The notes beneath the pieces were generated by a model that saw nothing but the letters and a program-made list of their open reading frames with translations, searched no databases and was not told where the DNA came from. A stretch of 64,000 bases of DNA from Akkermansiaceae bacterium (GTDB lineage: Bacteria > Verrucomicrobiota > Verrucomicrobiia > Verrucomicrobiales > Akkermansiaceae), in NCBI GenBank assembly GCA_015062005.1, contig SUVL01000001.1, forward strand, positions 62,001 through 126,000, in the 5' to 3' direction. The stretch's first letter is position 1, and every line of letters begins with the position of its first letter. The translations under genes were made by a program, and so were the position numbers. Shown piece by piece: positions 47,618 through 56,343 of the stretch.

Positions 47618-47646
47618 TTCACAAAGGCCGGAAAAGTGTGTATTAT
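47618..47646 (+). promoter_or_regulatory. lpxC-fabZ promoter
   Basis: -35 TTCACA (47618-47623), 17-bp spacer, -10 TATTAT (47641-47646). Predicted start near 47653, about 7 nt before ATG 47660. Confidence 0.75.
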
Positions 47647-47659
47647 GCATGTACGAGTT

Positions 47660-48979
47660 ATGGCTACACGCATGCAAAAGACCCTTGCCAAGTGCACCTC
47701 CACCCTGGAGGGCACATCGCTGCACACCGGTCAGACGGTGAAGCTCATTATCAAACCCGCTGAGCCGAACACGGGCTTCAAGTTCCGCCGCATTGACCTG
47801 CCGGACAAGCCCTTCCTGGATGCCTCCGCCTCCAAGGTTCAGGCAGTGGAGCGCGCCACCACCATTGCAGATGGCGCGGTAAAGGTGCATACTGTGGAGC
47901 ACATTCTCTCCGCCCTCACCGGCATGGGCGTGGACAACGCCATCATCGAGATGGATGCGAACGAACCGCCCATCGGCGATGGTTCCGCCCTGCCCTATGT
48001 GGAGATGATCAAGAAAGCCGGTATCGTGGAGCAGAACGCCCCGCTGAAGGTCTGGGAAATCCGCGAACCCATCATGGTGGAAAACAAGAACGGCTCCACC
48101 ATCGTCATCATGCCCTCCCGCGATTTCCGCATCTCCCTCACCGCCGTGGGGCCGAACGGCCGCGTGACCCAGTATTTCGACAGCGTCATCACCCCGGAGA
48201 CCTACGAGAAAGAGCTTTCCAATTCCCGCACCTTCTGCTTCTACGAGGATATCCAGCCGCTGTTGGAGAAAGGCCTCATCCAGGGTGGCACGCTGGATAA
48301 TGCCATCGTCATCAAGGGCGAGGAATACCTCTGCGCCGGCGGCCTGCGCTTCCACAACGAATGCGCCCGCCACAAGGCCATGGACCTCATCGGCGACTTC
48401 ATCCTCTGCGGCCACCGCATCATGGGCCATGTGATTGCCATCATGCCCGGCCACGGCATCAACACCCAGATGGCCGCCAAGCTGCAGCAGAAGTACGAGA
48501 GCATGGAAGCCAAGCGCCCGAAGCCCATCACCCTGCCCAGTGGCGAGGCTGTGCTCGACACGCTGGAGGTCATGAAGCTTCTGCCGCACCGCTTCCCTTT
48601 CCTCATGGTGGACCGTATCATCGACTTCGAGGGCGACCGCAAGTGCATCGGCCAGAAGAACGTGACCATGAACGAGCAGTTCTTCCAGGGCCACTTCCCC
48701 GGTCACCCGGTCATGCCCGGTGTGCTGCAGGTGGAAGCCATGGCCCAGGTAGCCTCCATCCTCATGCTCCGCATGCCGGAAAACATGGGCAAAATCGGCT
48801 ACTTCATGAGCTGCGACAAGGTGAAGTGGCGCCGCCCCGTGGTTCCGGGGGATGTCCTCATCATCGAAACAGAGCTCACCAAGATGCGCGGGGCCATCGG
48901 TATGGCAACGGGCCGCTGTCTGGTAAATGGAGAGATTACATGCGAAGCCGAGCTGAAATTTATGCTCTCCGACGCGTGA
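47660..48979 (+). CDS. lpxC/fabZ: Bifunctional LpxC deacetylase / FabZ dehydratase
   Basis: A 439-residue fusion of two envelope enzymes. LpxC, a zinc deacetylase committing UDP-acyl-GlcNAc to lipid A, occupies about residues 5-285: HTVEHILSALTGMGVDNA (Glu80, His81), FHNECARHKAMDLIGD (His238, Asp242) and GHGINTQ. FabZ, the 3-hydroxyacyl-ACP dehydratase, follows from about residue 300: LLPHRFPFLMVDRI and FPGHPVMPGVLQVEAMAQ. This fusion is known in Bacteroidetes and related phyla. ATG 47660 lies just after the predicted transcription start; ATG 47672 is possible. Confidence 0.95.
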   Translation: MATRMQKTLAKCTSTLEGTSLHTGQTVKLIIKPAEPNTGFKFRRIDLPDKPFLDASASKVQAVERATTIADGAVKVHTVEHILSALTGMGVDNAIIEMDANEPPIGDGSALPYVEMIKKAGIVEQNAPLKVWEIREPIMVENKNGSTIVIMPSRDFRISLTAVGPNGRVTQYFDSVITPETYEKELSNSRTFCFYEDIQPLLEKGLIQGGTLDNAIVIKGEEYLCAGGLRFHNECARHKAMDLIGDFILCGHRIMGHVIAIMPGHGINTQMAAKLQQKYESMEAKRPKPITLPSGEAVLDTLEVMKLLPHRFPFLMVDRIIDFEGDRKCIGQKNVTMNEQFFQGHFPGHPVMPGVLQVEAMAQVASILMLRMPENMGKIGYFMSCDKVKWRRPVVPGDVLIIETELTKMRGAIGMATGRCLVNGEITCEAELKFMLSDA

Positions 48980-49016
48980 TTTCCGCTGTGAAAGCGAAAA
49001 AAATGAAGAACGGTGC

Positions 49017-49044
49017 TTGACATACGCCGATTTTCGGGTATCAT
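49017..49044 (+). promoter_or_regulatory. rpmH promoter
   Basis: Perfect -35 TTGACA (49017-49022), 16-bp spacer, -10 TATCAT (49039-49044). Predicted leader about 54 nt. Confidence 0.75.
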
Positions 49045-49104
49045 ATCGCACCCGGCCGTTTCATGCGGCCTCACAGAAACCACTTCAAAACCAGATAAGA
49101 AATT

Positions 49105-49287
49105 ATGAGCAAGAGAACATACCAGCCTTCCAAGCGCTGCCGCAAGCGCCAGTTCGGTTTCCGCGCCCGCATGGCTACCAAGAACGGCCGCGCCATCCTC
49201 GCCCGCCGTCGCGCCAAGGGTCGCAAGCGTCTTCTGCCCAAGGGTGCAGAGGTGCATTACAAGCGCCACATCATCCAGCACGGCTAA
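49105..49287 (+). CDS. rpmH: Ribosomal protein L34, C-terminally extended
   Basis: A 60-residue large-subunit ribosomal protein. The first part is classical L34 ([40 protein letters not shown]). About 14 additional residues ([17 protein letters not shown]) extend beyond the normal end at 44-46 residues. It heads the conserved rpmH-rnpA-yidD-yidC block. Confidence 0.95.
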   Translation: MSKRTYQPSKRCRKRQFGFRARMATKNGRAILARRRAKGRKRLLPKGAEVHYKRHIIQHG

Positions 49288-49363
49288 AGCCCCGGCAGGG
49301 TTTCTGTAAGAGAGTACCCCGGGTGCTCCCTGCCCTGCAGGAGAAACCAACGCCCTGTTCACG

Positions 49364-49720
49364 ATGCAGCTGACGCGGCACCAAACCATGAAGCGAGCCA
49401 GTGAGTTCGCCATGGTACGTGCGCAAGGCTCATCCGCAGCAGGGCGTTTTCTTGTGCTCAGCACCCTGGCCTACACCGGCGAGGGTGCGGGTGCAAAAGA
49501 ATCCCGCTTCGGGATTATCACGACCAAGCGACTGGGGCACGCCGTGGTTCGCAACCTGCTTCGCCGCCGCATCCGCGAGATAGTGCGCGCGCACGGCGAA
49601 CCGCTGCAGCACGGGCACTATGTGGTGCTCATTCCGCGCCACACCGCCGCCACAGCCGCCTACACCGAGCTTGAGAAGGATTTCAAACGCCTCCTCAAGC
49701 GCAAACATTTTACTAACTAA
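49364..49720 (+). CDS. rnpA: Ribonuclease P protein component
   Basis: A 118-residue basic protein that assists the RNase P RNA in tRNA 5' maturation. It has the family signature RFGIITTKRLGHAVVRNLLR with RRRIREIVR, and the C-terminal DFKRLLKR helix. ATG 49364 or the later in-frame ATG 49388 (MKRASEF) could be the start. The stop is 15 nt before yidD. Confidence 0.92.
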   Translation: MQLTRHQTMKRASEFAMVRAQGSSAAGRFLVLSTLAYTGEGAGAKESRFGIITTKRLGHAVVRNLLRRRIREIVRAHGEPLQHGHYVVLIPRHTAATAAYTELEKDFKRLLKRKHFTN

Positions 49721-49735
49721 GCACCTCACCTCCGG

Positions 49736-49981
49736 ATGCTGAAGCGCCTGGTCATCCTCCCGGTTCTGTTCTACAAACGTTTCATCAGCAAGCCGCTGCA
49801 TGTACTTTGCGGACCGAACAGCGGGTGCCGGTTTCAGCCCAGTTGCTCCACCTACTTCATCCAGGCCGTGGAAACCCACGGCGTGATCAAGGGCGTGGGG
49901 CTTGGGGTGTGGCGCATCCTGCGCTGCAACCCCTGGGGCGGGTGCGGGCACGACCCCGTGCCACCCCGCCGCCAGAAGTAA
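49736..49981 (+). CDS. yidD: Membrane protein insertion efficiency factor YidD
   Basis: An 81-residue protein with the YidD pattern: [35 protein letters not shown] and [17 protein letters not shown]. YidD is thought to aid YidC. The stop is 59 nt before yidC. Confidence 0.94.
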   Translation: MLKRLVILPVLFYKRFISKPLHVLCGPNSGCRFQPSCSTYFIQAVETHGVIKGVGLGVWRILRCNPWGGCGHDPVPPRRQK

Positions 49982-50040
49982 AGTTTTCCCCTCAACGCAA
50001 CAAAAGCATTTAACAACTAACTCACCCACAAAAAACAACT

Positions 50041-51918
50041 ATGGATAAGACAGGATGGATTGTCGTATCGCTCTGCGCAGCACTGCTGGGCCTGCAGTGG
50101 TACTACAACAGCACCCAGGAGCCCGCACCGCAGGCTCCCGCCGCCCCCGTTGCAGCTACCGCCCCTGTGGAGCCCGCAGCAGCCACCACCCCCGCCGCCA
50201 CGCCGGCCAGCGTAGCCACCACCCCGGCTCCTGCCCTGCCCGCCGTGGAGAAGAAGGTGATTGCCACCCTCACCAGCAAGGATGCCGAGGGCAAGCCCGT
50301 AGCTAAGTACAACTTCTGCAACATCGGCGGTGCCATCAGCGGCGTGGAGATGCTCGGCCAGGTCATCAACAGCACCCGCGAGGAGCTGAAAGGCACGGAT
50401 GTGAGCATCAACTCCAACCCGGATGCCGGCATCGGCGCCCTGGTGTTCGGTCTTTCCAATGACCGCGCCCCACAGTTTGACCAGGCCGTGTATGAATACC
50501 GCGCCGACCTCAGCAACGAGAACCAGGTGACCCTGCTGGGCCGCGTGGGCGACCTCATCGTGCGCAAGGTATACACCCTGAAGCCCCTGAAGCAAGGCGA
50601 AAAGACCATCGATGGCAACGCCTACGTGCTGAACCTGAAGGTAGACGTGCAGAACACCGCCGGCCAGACGCTCAATGCCCGCGACTGGGGGCTCTACGCC
50701 GGCGGCATGGGGCAGATCTCCAAGGATGAATCCTCCTACTACACCTACTACGTGCACCTGGAGGACGGCAGCTTCGAGAAAAACACCGCCAGCGACTTCC
50801 GCCCCTGGCTCGGCAAGGCCAGGGAGCGCAGCTATGACAAGGACCTCGATTCCCTGGAATGGGCCGGCGTGATGAACCAGTACTACGCCTCCATCGTGAA
50901 GCCGGACAAGAGCAGTGGCAACAACGCCATGTATGCCGCCCCCGTGCAGCTTCCCCTCCAGGTGAGCGGCGATAAGACTGAATGCGTGGAAGTCGCCCTC
51001 GGCATGCCCGAATTCTCCCTCGCCGGCAAGACGGACGCCATGATGGGCGGCCAGAAGAGCTTCTCCTTCGATATCTTCACCGGCCCGAAACTCAACCTCA
51101 TGCTCAACGATATGACGGATGATTTCCGCATGATTGACCGCGTGATGGATTACGGCATCTTCACCATCATTGCCTACCCCATGAACTGGCTCGTGAACCT
51201 CTACCACGGCTGGCTGGGCAACTGGGGCTGGGCCATCATCGCCATGACCATCACCATCCGCCTGCTCATCTGGCCGCTCTACCGCAAGAGCTACACCAGC
51301 ATGAAACGCATGAGCCTGCTGCAGCCGCAGATGCAGGCCCTGAAGGAAAAGTACCCGAACGACCAGCAGAAAGTGCAGATGGAGATGATGAAGCTCTACC
51401 AGCAGTACGGCATTTCCCCCATGGGCGGCTGCCTGCCCATGCTGCTGCAGATGCCCATCTTCTTCTCCTTCTTCTACGTGCTGCAGACGGCGGCCGAGTT
51501 CCGCGGCGAAGGCTTCATCGGCTGGGTGACCGACCTTTCGCAAATGGACACCGTGTTCACCTTCCCCTTCATGGGCTATGAAGTGCCGGTGAACATCCTG
51601 CCCATCCTCATGGCCGTGTCCACCATCATCCAGATGCACATGACCCCCGCCACCGGCGATGCCACGCAGGTGAAGATCATGCGCTGGATGCCGCTCATGT
51701 TCTTCCTGTTCTGCTACACCTACCCGAGCGCCCTCGGCCTCTACTGGACCACCAGCAACCTCATCTCCATCCTGCAGACCATCATCATCCGCCGCATGCC
51801 CGCGCCGGAACTGGTGAAGGTGCAGAAGAAGAAGGGTGCCAAGAAGTCCTTCATGGAGCGCATGATGGAACAACAGGCCGCCCTGGAGCGCCAGCGCCAG
51901 GCCCAGCAGGGTAAGTAA
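50041..51918 (+). CDS. yidC: Membrane protein insertase YidC
   Basis: A 625-residue insertase. It has an N-terminal anchor (GWIVVSLCAALLGLQWYYN), an Ala/Pro-rich linker (residues 24-70), the large periplasmic beta domain, and the conserved membrane core: MNWLVNLYHGWLGNWGWAII, RLLIWPLYRKSYTSMKRMSL, the cytoplasmic coiled coil, GCLPMLLQMPIFFSFFYVLQ and PSALGLYWTTSNLISILQT. The positively placed Arg in TIRLLIWP fits the hydrophilic groove. The C-terminus is basic and Gln-rich. This is the Gram-negative long form. Confidence 0.96.
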   Translation: MDKTGWIVVSLCAALLGLQWYYNSTQEPAPQAPAAPVAATAPVEPAAATTPAATPASVATTPAPALPAVEKKVIATLTSKDAEGKPVAKYNFCNIGGAISGVEMLGQVINSTREELKGTDVSINSNPDAGIGALVFGLSNDRAPQFDQAVYEYRADLSNENQVTLLGRVGDLIVRKVYTLKPLKQGEKTIDGNAYVLNLKVDVQNTAGQTLNARDWGLYAGGMGQISKDESSYYTYYVHLEDGSFEKNTASDFRPWLGKARERSYDKDLDSLEWAGVMNQYYASIVKPDKSSGNNAMYAAPVQLPLQVSGDKTECVEVALGMPEFSLAGKTDAMMGGQKSFSFDIFTGPKLNLMLNDMTDDFRMIDRVMDYGIFTIIAYPMNWLVNLYHGWLGNWGWAIIAMTITIRLLIWPLYRKSYTSMKRMSLLQPQMQALKEKYPNDQQKVQMEMMKLYQQYGISPMGGCLPMLLQMPIFFSFFYVLQTAAEFRGEGFIGWVTDLSQMDTVFTFPFMGYEVPVNILPILMAVSTIIQMHMTPATGDATQVKIMRWMPLMFFLFCYTYPSALGLYWTTSNLISILQTIIIRRMPAPELVKVQKKKGAKKSFMERMMEQQAALERQRQAQQGK

Positions 51919-51946
51919 AACAGGCCATCCCCACCGTCTTTCTCAC

Positions 51947-51980
51947 CGCCCCGCAGCACCCCTGCGGGGCGCCTTTGTTG
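51947..51980 (+). terminator. Terminator after yidC
   Basis: A 10-bp stem CGCCCCGCAG/CTGCGGGGCG with loop CACCC, followed by CCTTTGTTGTT. Confidence 0.8.
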
Positions 51981-52072
51981 TTCCCATAATAATGTATTTA
52001 TGTTGTTTAGGGCTATTTTTCCATAATCTTTGGGACACATGTGGAGAAATCACGGTTTTCACAGAATGCGGC

Positions 52073-52102
52073 TTGACCTGGGCAGAAGAAATATCATATA
52101 AT
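52073..52102 (+). promoter_or_regulatory. Promoter of the Lys-rich lipoprotein gene (near-leaderless)
   Basis: -35 TTGACC (52073-52078), 18-bp spacer and a perfect -10 TATAAT (52097-52102). Only 8 nt separate the -10 from ATG 52111. Confidence 0.8.
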
Positions 52103-52110
52103 GGGCGGGT

Positions 52111-52848
52111 ATGAAGAAGTTTTTCCTCTTAGTCCTGGCTGCGGGCATGTTCGCAGCCTGTCAGCAGCATCAGGAGCCGCGCGGCATTATCGAGAAGGAA
52201 GTGCCTACCTACAGCATCATCAAGAAGGCACCCACTAAAAAAGCCAGGAAGAATAAAAAGAAGACGAACAAGCGGGCAAAGAAAGCCAGGGACACCGTGA
52301 AGGTGACTATGGTCAAAGTCACAGGGCCGGAGGCTCTGGAGTGGGATATGTTTGACCGCGGGGACGCAGCGATGAAATACAATGAGATGCCGCTCAAGGA
52401 CAAGGAAATCCTTTTCGAAACCATTGCCCGTGTATACGCGTATCTGCCAGAGGATAACACGCTGAGCAGTGAGGATATCAACACCGGCATCTGGAAAGAA
52501 TTGACGGATAAAGGCGTAGACCTTTCCTTCGGGAGAGACCCGGCAGACTGGCACCCGTACCTCATGTACATCCAGCCCATAGTCATAGCGGAAATGACCC
52601 ACTTCTTCCTCCAGGCCAAGGAAGGCAGCATCACCCATGAGGAACTGAATGAATGGCAGAAAGCCTTTTGCAACCTCATCAACGCCCGTCCGGATGCCTT
52701 CAGCATGGCAGCGCTGCTTAACCGCCGCGAGGAACTCGCCAAGGCCGGCATCATCCTTACGGAAACAGAAGGCGGCTACAAGGCAGAAACAGAGGAAATC
52801 GACTGGGATGCCTACCGCGCCGAGCGCACCCCGCAGGAACAACCCTGA
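52111..52848 (+). CDS. Lipoprotein with lysine-rich linker, function unknown
   Basis: A 245-residue lipoprotein (lipobox FAAC, Cys17). Residues 38-62 form a dense Lys/Arg stretch (KKARKNKKKTNKRAKKARD) that could bind peptidoglycan, lipopolysaccharide phosphates or nucleic acid. The remainder is a helical domain (LKDKEILFETIARVYAYLPE, YLMYIQPIVIAEMTHFFLQA, EELNEWQKAFCNLINARP) that I do not recognise. It has its own promoter and shares a bidirectional terminator with the lipoate ligase gene. Confidence 0.65.
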   Translation: MKKFFLLVLAAGMFAACQQHQEPRGIIEKEVPTYSIIKKAPTKKARKNKKKTNKRAKKARDTVKVTMVKVTGPEALEWDMFDRGDAAMKYNEMPLKDKEILFETIARVYAYLPEDNTLSSEDINTGIWKELTDKGVDLSFGRDPADWHPYLMYIQPIVIAEMTHFFLQAKEGSITHEELNEWQKAFCNLINARPDAFSMAALLNRREELAKAGIILTETEGGYKAETEEIDWDAYRAERTPQEQP

Positions 52849-52862
52849 CCTGTCCCTTATTG

Positions 52863-52900
52863 AAAAAAATCCCCCGGTGGCTTTACCGGGGGATTTTTTT
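52863..52900. terminator. Bidirectional terminator
   Basis: Stem AATCCCCCGGT/ACCGGGGGATT with 7 A before and 7 T after, so it works from both strands. It ends the lipoprotein gene on the plus strand and lies within a base of the lipoate ligase stop on the minus strand. Confidence 0.9.
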
Positions 52901-53624
52901 ATCTGGAAGGTTTGCGGCGGCCGTGGCTTTCGTCATTCCACTCCGCTGAATCATATTTGGAGCGGCAGAGTTCCTCCAGCTCCGCGTTGAAGCCCGGGTA
53001 GGGCTCAGTCCCCTCCACCACGTTCACAAGGGGCGCCAGAGCCTCAGCCAGGCGCTGTGGCCAGCCCTTTTCCGGCTCACACTGCTGAATAAGCCCCTGG
53101 TGCAGCACGGCGCCTTTGAAGCGGCGCTGGCCAGCACCTGCGAGCTTGTGGCCCGCGGCATCCACAATATCACTCTTCACCGGGCTGGCCCAGCAGGCGC
53201 GCCCGCCATCAGGTGCATCCTCTGTGAGCAGCGTACACTGCACTCCGCTTTGCTGCAAGGCCTTTGCAAGGGCACCATGAATCCACAGGTAGAGCTGGTC
53301 TGCCGGTGGGTACATGACTCCCTCCTGCCCAGGCAGAGTCACGGTGTAGGTATGGCCGATGCGGTGGTCCACAATGCCGCCACCCGTCCAGCGGCGGATG
53401 TATTCCTCTGCCCCGGGGAAAATGGAAGAGGCCTCCGTGGCGGTGTCAAAGTAGCCGAAGCTGACCGCAGGGCGCGCCCAGGTATAGATGCGCAACCAAG
53501 CCTCACCACGCCGGGTGAGCAGTTCATCTGCCGCCATGTTGCGGTAGCCGCTGCGCGGCACCGGGTCAATCCAAAGCGTGATGGCTCCGGGGAGCACATC
53601 ACGCTGTTGAGTCTGCATCTGCAT
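52899..53624 (-). CDS. Lipoate-protein ligase A-like enzyme
   Basis: A 241-residue member of the biotin/lipoate ligase fold, which attaches lipoyl (or octanoyl) groups to dehydrogenase E2 subunits. Motifs are NMAADELLTRRG, the ligand-binding RRWTGGGIVDHRIGHTYTV, and the DAAGHKLAGAGQRRFKGAVL segment with the catalytic Lys, then HQGLI. The C-terminal accessory domain of E. coli LplA is missing, as in bipartite or octanoyl-transferase relatives. It lies 15 nt after the third pseudopilin gene; the link is probably incidental. Confidence 0.78.
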   Translation of the reverse strand: MQMQTQQRDVLPGAITLWIDPVPRSGYRNMAADELLTRRGEAWLRIYTWARPAVSFGYFDTATEASSIFPGAEEYIRRWTGGGIVDHRIGHTYTVTLPGQEGVMYPPADQLYLWIHGALAKALQQSGVQCTLLTEDAPDGGRACWASPVKSDIVDAAGHKLAGAGQRRFKGAVLHQGLIQQCEPEKGWPQRLAEALAPLVNVVEGTEPYPGFNAELEELCRSKYDSAEWNDESHGRRKPSR

Positions 53625-53639
53625 AACGGAAAGGAAGAA

Positions 53640-54623
53640 TCAAAGAGGCTGGGGAAGAGACACCAGGCGGGAATACGAACGGGTGTACTTGGCAAAGAAG
53701 TCCGCAATCTTCCTGGGGGCGCGGCGGCGGCCCTGTCGGATCTGTTCCACCATGGCGGCACCTTCCTCCGTCAGCACGGTGATGGAAATCATGGCGGATT
53801 CGATGCGGGCGTTCTCGTAAGTGGTACCACCCGCCACAATGCGGTCGCCATAGACCGCCACCTTGTTGGTGCGGCGGTGGGAGGCCACAATCGGCACGCT
53901 CACCACATCATAATCCACGCGGCCTTCTTCCGCATCGGCCTTGGAGGCCGCATAGCGGATGGTGAAGGTGATGTTCATCTCCAGGATATTCTCGCAGAGG
54001 AAATTCTTTTCATCGTCCTGCTCAAAACGCACATAGGCAGATTCCAGGTTGTCTTTGCCGAGCAGCTGCTCGAAGGTCTGGCGGGGCGGCACCACCTGGC
54101 GATACAGGGAGAAGAGCGGGTACACGCCCTTGTCGTTACCATCCACACCGGGCATATTCAGAATCTGGTCGCGGAACATCAGGCGGTAGCCGATGGCGTT
54201 CACATCGCCCTGCGTATCGCGGTTGTGCGCACGGGCCTCACGATAGTTCATGCGCAGCGAAGTGCTGGAGCTCACGGAGGGGTTGCGGTCCGGAGCGCAG
54301 GCAAAGAAGACGCACTGGACAGAGCGGGGAATCTGGAGTCCCTTGGGAACATTATCCATCCTCTCATCAGCCTTGGCGAAAAGCCACTGGTACTTGTTAT
54401 CGTACCCGCGCATCTGGAAGGACTCGAAGTCTCGGCTCAGGGTCTGCAAAGCCGCACGGGAACGGGATGAAGTGCTCACATCTTCACTCACCGCGCGCCA
54501 AAGGTCAATGCTCTGGTTGGTGAGCTGCATGATAACTACCACCAGCATACCTGTGATAGCCATGGCGGTCATCAACTCAATCAGCGTAAAACCGCGACGG
54601 TATATTCTTTTTCCAGGTTTCAT
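53640..54623 (-). CDS. Prepilin-like protein, resembles Verru_Chthon cassette protein C
   Basis: A 327-residue type IV pilin-like protein. The N-terminus is a class III signal: KPGKRIYRRGFTLIELMTAM with cleavage before Phe and Glu at +5, followed by the hydrophobic helix. The rest is a large globular domain unlike ordinary pseudopilins. Third of three consecutive prepilin genes on this strand, spaced 30 nt from the previous one. Assignment to the Verru_Chthon set is from memory of the family layout, not a search. Confidence 0.75.
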   Translation of the reverse strand: MKPGKRIYRRGFTLIELMTAMAITGMLVVVIMQLTNQSIDLWRAVSEDVSTSSRSRAALQTLSRDFESFQMRGYDNKYQWLFAKADERMDNVPKGLQIPRSVQCVFFACAPDRNPSVSSSTSLRMNYREARAHNRDTQGDVNAIGYRLMFRDQILNMPGVDGNDKGVYPLFSLYRQVVPPRQTFEQLLGKDNLESAYVRFEQDDEKNFLCENILEMNITFTIRYAASKADAEEGRVDYDVVSVPIVASHRRTNKVAVYGDRIVAGGTTYENARIESAMISITVLTEEGAAMVEQIRQGRRRAPRKIADFFAKYTRSYSRLVSLPQPL

Positions 54624-54653
54624 GATTCGAACTGTCGGAAGAGTGTGTAACTA

Positions 54654-55403
54654 TTATCGGCGGAAGGACAAATTGGCGGAGAAGAGAGGGCGGCCCAGTT
54701 TGTTCCAGGTCTTTCCCTTATAACGTGCCGGGTTGGGCGGCGACATGTGGTAGAACTCTGCACGGCAGAAGATGGCACCTCCCCAGGCATCCCGCTGGCC
54801 AGCCTGAGACACATACTGCTCCGGGCTGGAAGCCTTGGTGATGACACCGGGAGAATTGACCATGCGGTATTCGCCCTCGCCCTTCTGCTCCAGCTGGGTC
54901 ATCTTGACCAGGAACACCGGACCTACGGCATCGCGGATATCATCCCGGTGCACGGGGTCATCCATCGGGCAGGCGATGGAAACCAGCTGCATATCCTTGC
55001 CCGGCACACTCTTGCTGGCGGGGATGGCAGGATAGGTGCCATCTGGCCGGGCCGGTTTCGACAAATCTGCCCGGTACGAGAAAATCACAATGGCGCTGCT
55101 GGGGCGGGAGGTTTTCTTGAGCCAGTGGAAACCTTTATCGAACGTGGTCAGGTACTGGTTTTCACTGGAGGTCTTGGCGTTGCCATCAGCCATTTCATCA
55201 GCACGGAGCACATTCAGCTCTGCCCGCAGAATGCCGGTGATACGCTCCGACTCCTGGCGGGTAAGAGCCTGGCGCACCAGGCCACGGGCAGGAACAAACA
55301 CTGTGAGAAAAATGGAGAGAAGGACACCCACCAGCGCAATGGCCAGCAATGTTTCCATAAGCGTGAAACCGCCTGTGCGGCGAGGAAGAATCATCTTTTT
55401 CAT
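54654..55403 (-). CDS. Prepilin-like protein, resembles Verru_Chthon cassette protein B
   Basis: A 249-residue pilin-like protein with signal MILPRRTGGFTLMETLLAIA and hydrophobic helix (LVGVLLSIFLTVFVPA). A helical segment (RQALTRQESERITGILRAEL) precedes a globular domain with FSYRADLSKPARPDGTYPAI and late DAWGGAIFCRAEFYHM. The 'Glu at +5' is retained. It is the second gene in the cassette, 29 nt after the first. Confidence 0.75.
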   Translation of the reverse strand: MKKMILPRRTGGFTLMETLLAIALVGVLLSIFLTVFVPARGLVRQALTRQESERITGILRAELNVLRADEMADGNAKTSSENQYLTTFDKGFHWLKKTSRPSSAIVIFSYRADLSKPARPDGTYPAIPASKSVPGKDMQLVSIACPMDDPVHRDDIRDAVGPVFLVKMTQLEQKGEGEYRMVNSPGVITKASSPEQYVSQAGQRDAWGGAIFCRAEFYHMSPPNPARYKGKTWNKLGRPLFSANLSFRR

Positions 55404-55432
55404 ATCAAAACTAAATCTGTCAGTGTTGCACC

Positions 55433-56194
55433 TTACTCACCATCGCGGAACACCTGGTCATCCGTACGAAGCAGACTCACGTCGCCCGAGGGCCAGAGGC
55501 AGATTCCCTTGGCACCTGCCGGGCGCACCTCGCGGCCATCCTTGATGGTATCGCGCGGTACAATGCCATCGGCAGAGTTGCGGCCCTTGCCAGGGCGGCC
55601 GTTAATCAACACCAGGCGCTGCGGGCACGTAAGGTTAAGCGGGTCGGCCATGGGCGCCACAAAGCGGCCTTTTTCATCAAACTCAATGTAGTAGATACGG
55701 CTCTGGCCTCGTCCGGGAAGCCGGGTAACCCCCTGACCAATCATGGAGCCCGTAGCGCCATCCTCACGCGGCAGCGGCTTGCTGTATGTGGGAGAGAAGA
55801 ACACCCCCGGCGGCAGAATGACACCTGAAGACGTGGAAACCCACTTACCATCCTCCGCTACGTTGGTACCATCAAAAGCATCCCCCTTGCCACTGCCCTT
55901 GCGGAAAATCTGCACCGTCATGTAGCGCAGGTGGATTGTATCTGCCGAATCATCTTTCGGGTCTGCCACAATAATCAGGCGTGTATACGTGTCATTACCC
56001 TGAGCCGTAGCGCGGGCCTCGGTCACCAGAGACTCGAGCAACTCCACGCCCGATTCAATACCACGGCCCTTGCCAGCATCCCTCAATACACCAGCGGCCA
56101 TAGTCATTACGACACCCAGAATGGCAATCACCACGAGGAGTTCCACCAAAGTGAACCCCTTCTTTATCCGACGGGAAATCTTCTTCATATTCAT
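55433..56194 (-). CDS. Prepilin-like protein, resembles Verru_Chthon cassette protein D
   Basis: A 253-residue pilin-like protein with signal MNMKKISRRIKKGFTLVELL and helix VVIAILGVVMTMAAGVL. The globular part includes YTRLIIVADPKDDSADTIHL, RYMTVQIFRK and YYIEFDEKGRF. ATG 56194 is chosen because the longer in-frame ATG lies in a -10-like box (TATGAA at 17 bp from TTGAAG on this strand). It heads the three-gene run; cassette protein A is not adjacent. Confidence 0.75.
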   Translation of the reverse strand: MNMKKISRRIKKGFTLVELLVVIAILGVVMTMAAGVLRDAGKGRGIESGVELLESLVTEARATAQGNDTYTRLIIVADPKDDSADTIHLRYMTVQIFRKGSGKGDAFDGTNVAEDGKWVSTSSGVILPPGVFFSPTYSKPLPREDGATGSMIGQGVTRLPGRGQSRIYYIEFDEKGRFVAPMADPLNLTCPQRLVLINGRPGKGRNSADGIVPRDTIKDGREVRPAGAKGICLWPSGDVSLLRTDDQVFRDGE

Positions 56195-56343
56195 TGCAAA
56201 CGCTGCATGCGAAATTCCGTGACTATTCATAGCAGGTTTTCAGCGCATCTTCAATCTTTTTTTGCTGCTGCCAGTCTTTTATAGTCGCTTTTTCGTTTTT
56301 GGATTGACCTTTTTGAAAAAATAAGGTACATGAGCTGCCGACC

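Noticed and set aside
49288..49363. Hairpin between rpmH and rnpA as a terminator
   Set aside because: A GGCAGGG/CCCTGCC stem exists but the loop is about 27 nt and there is no T run, so read-through into rnpA is expected.
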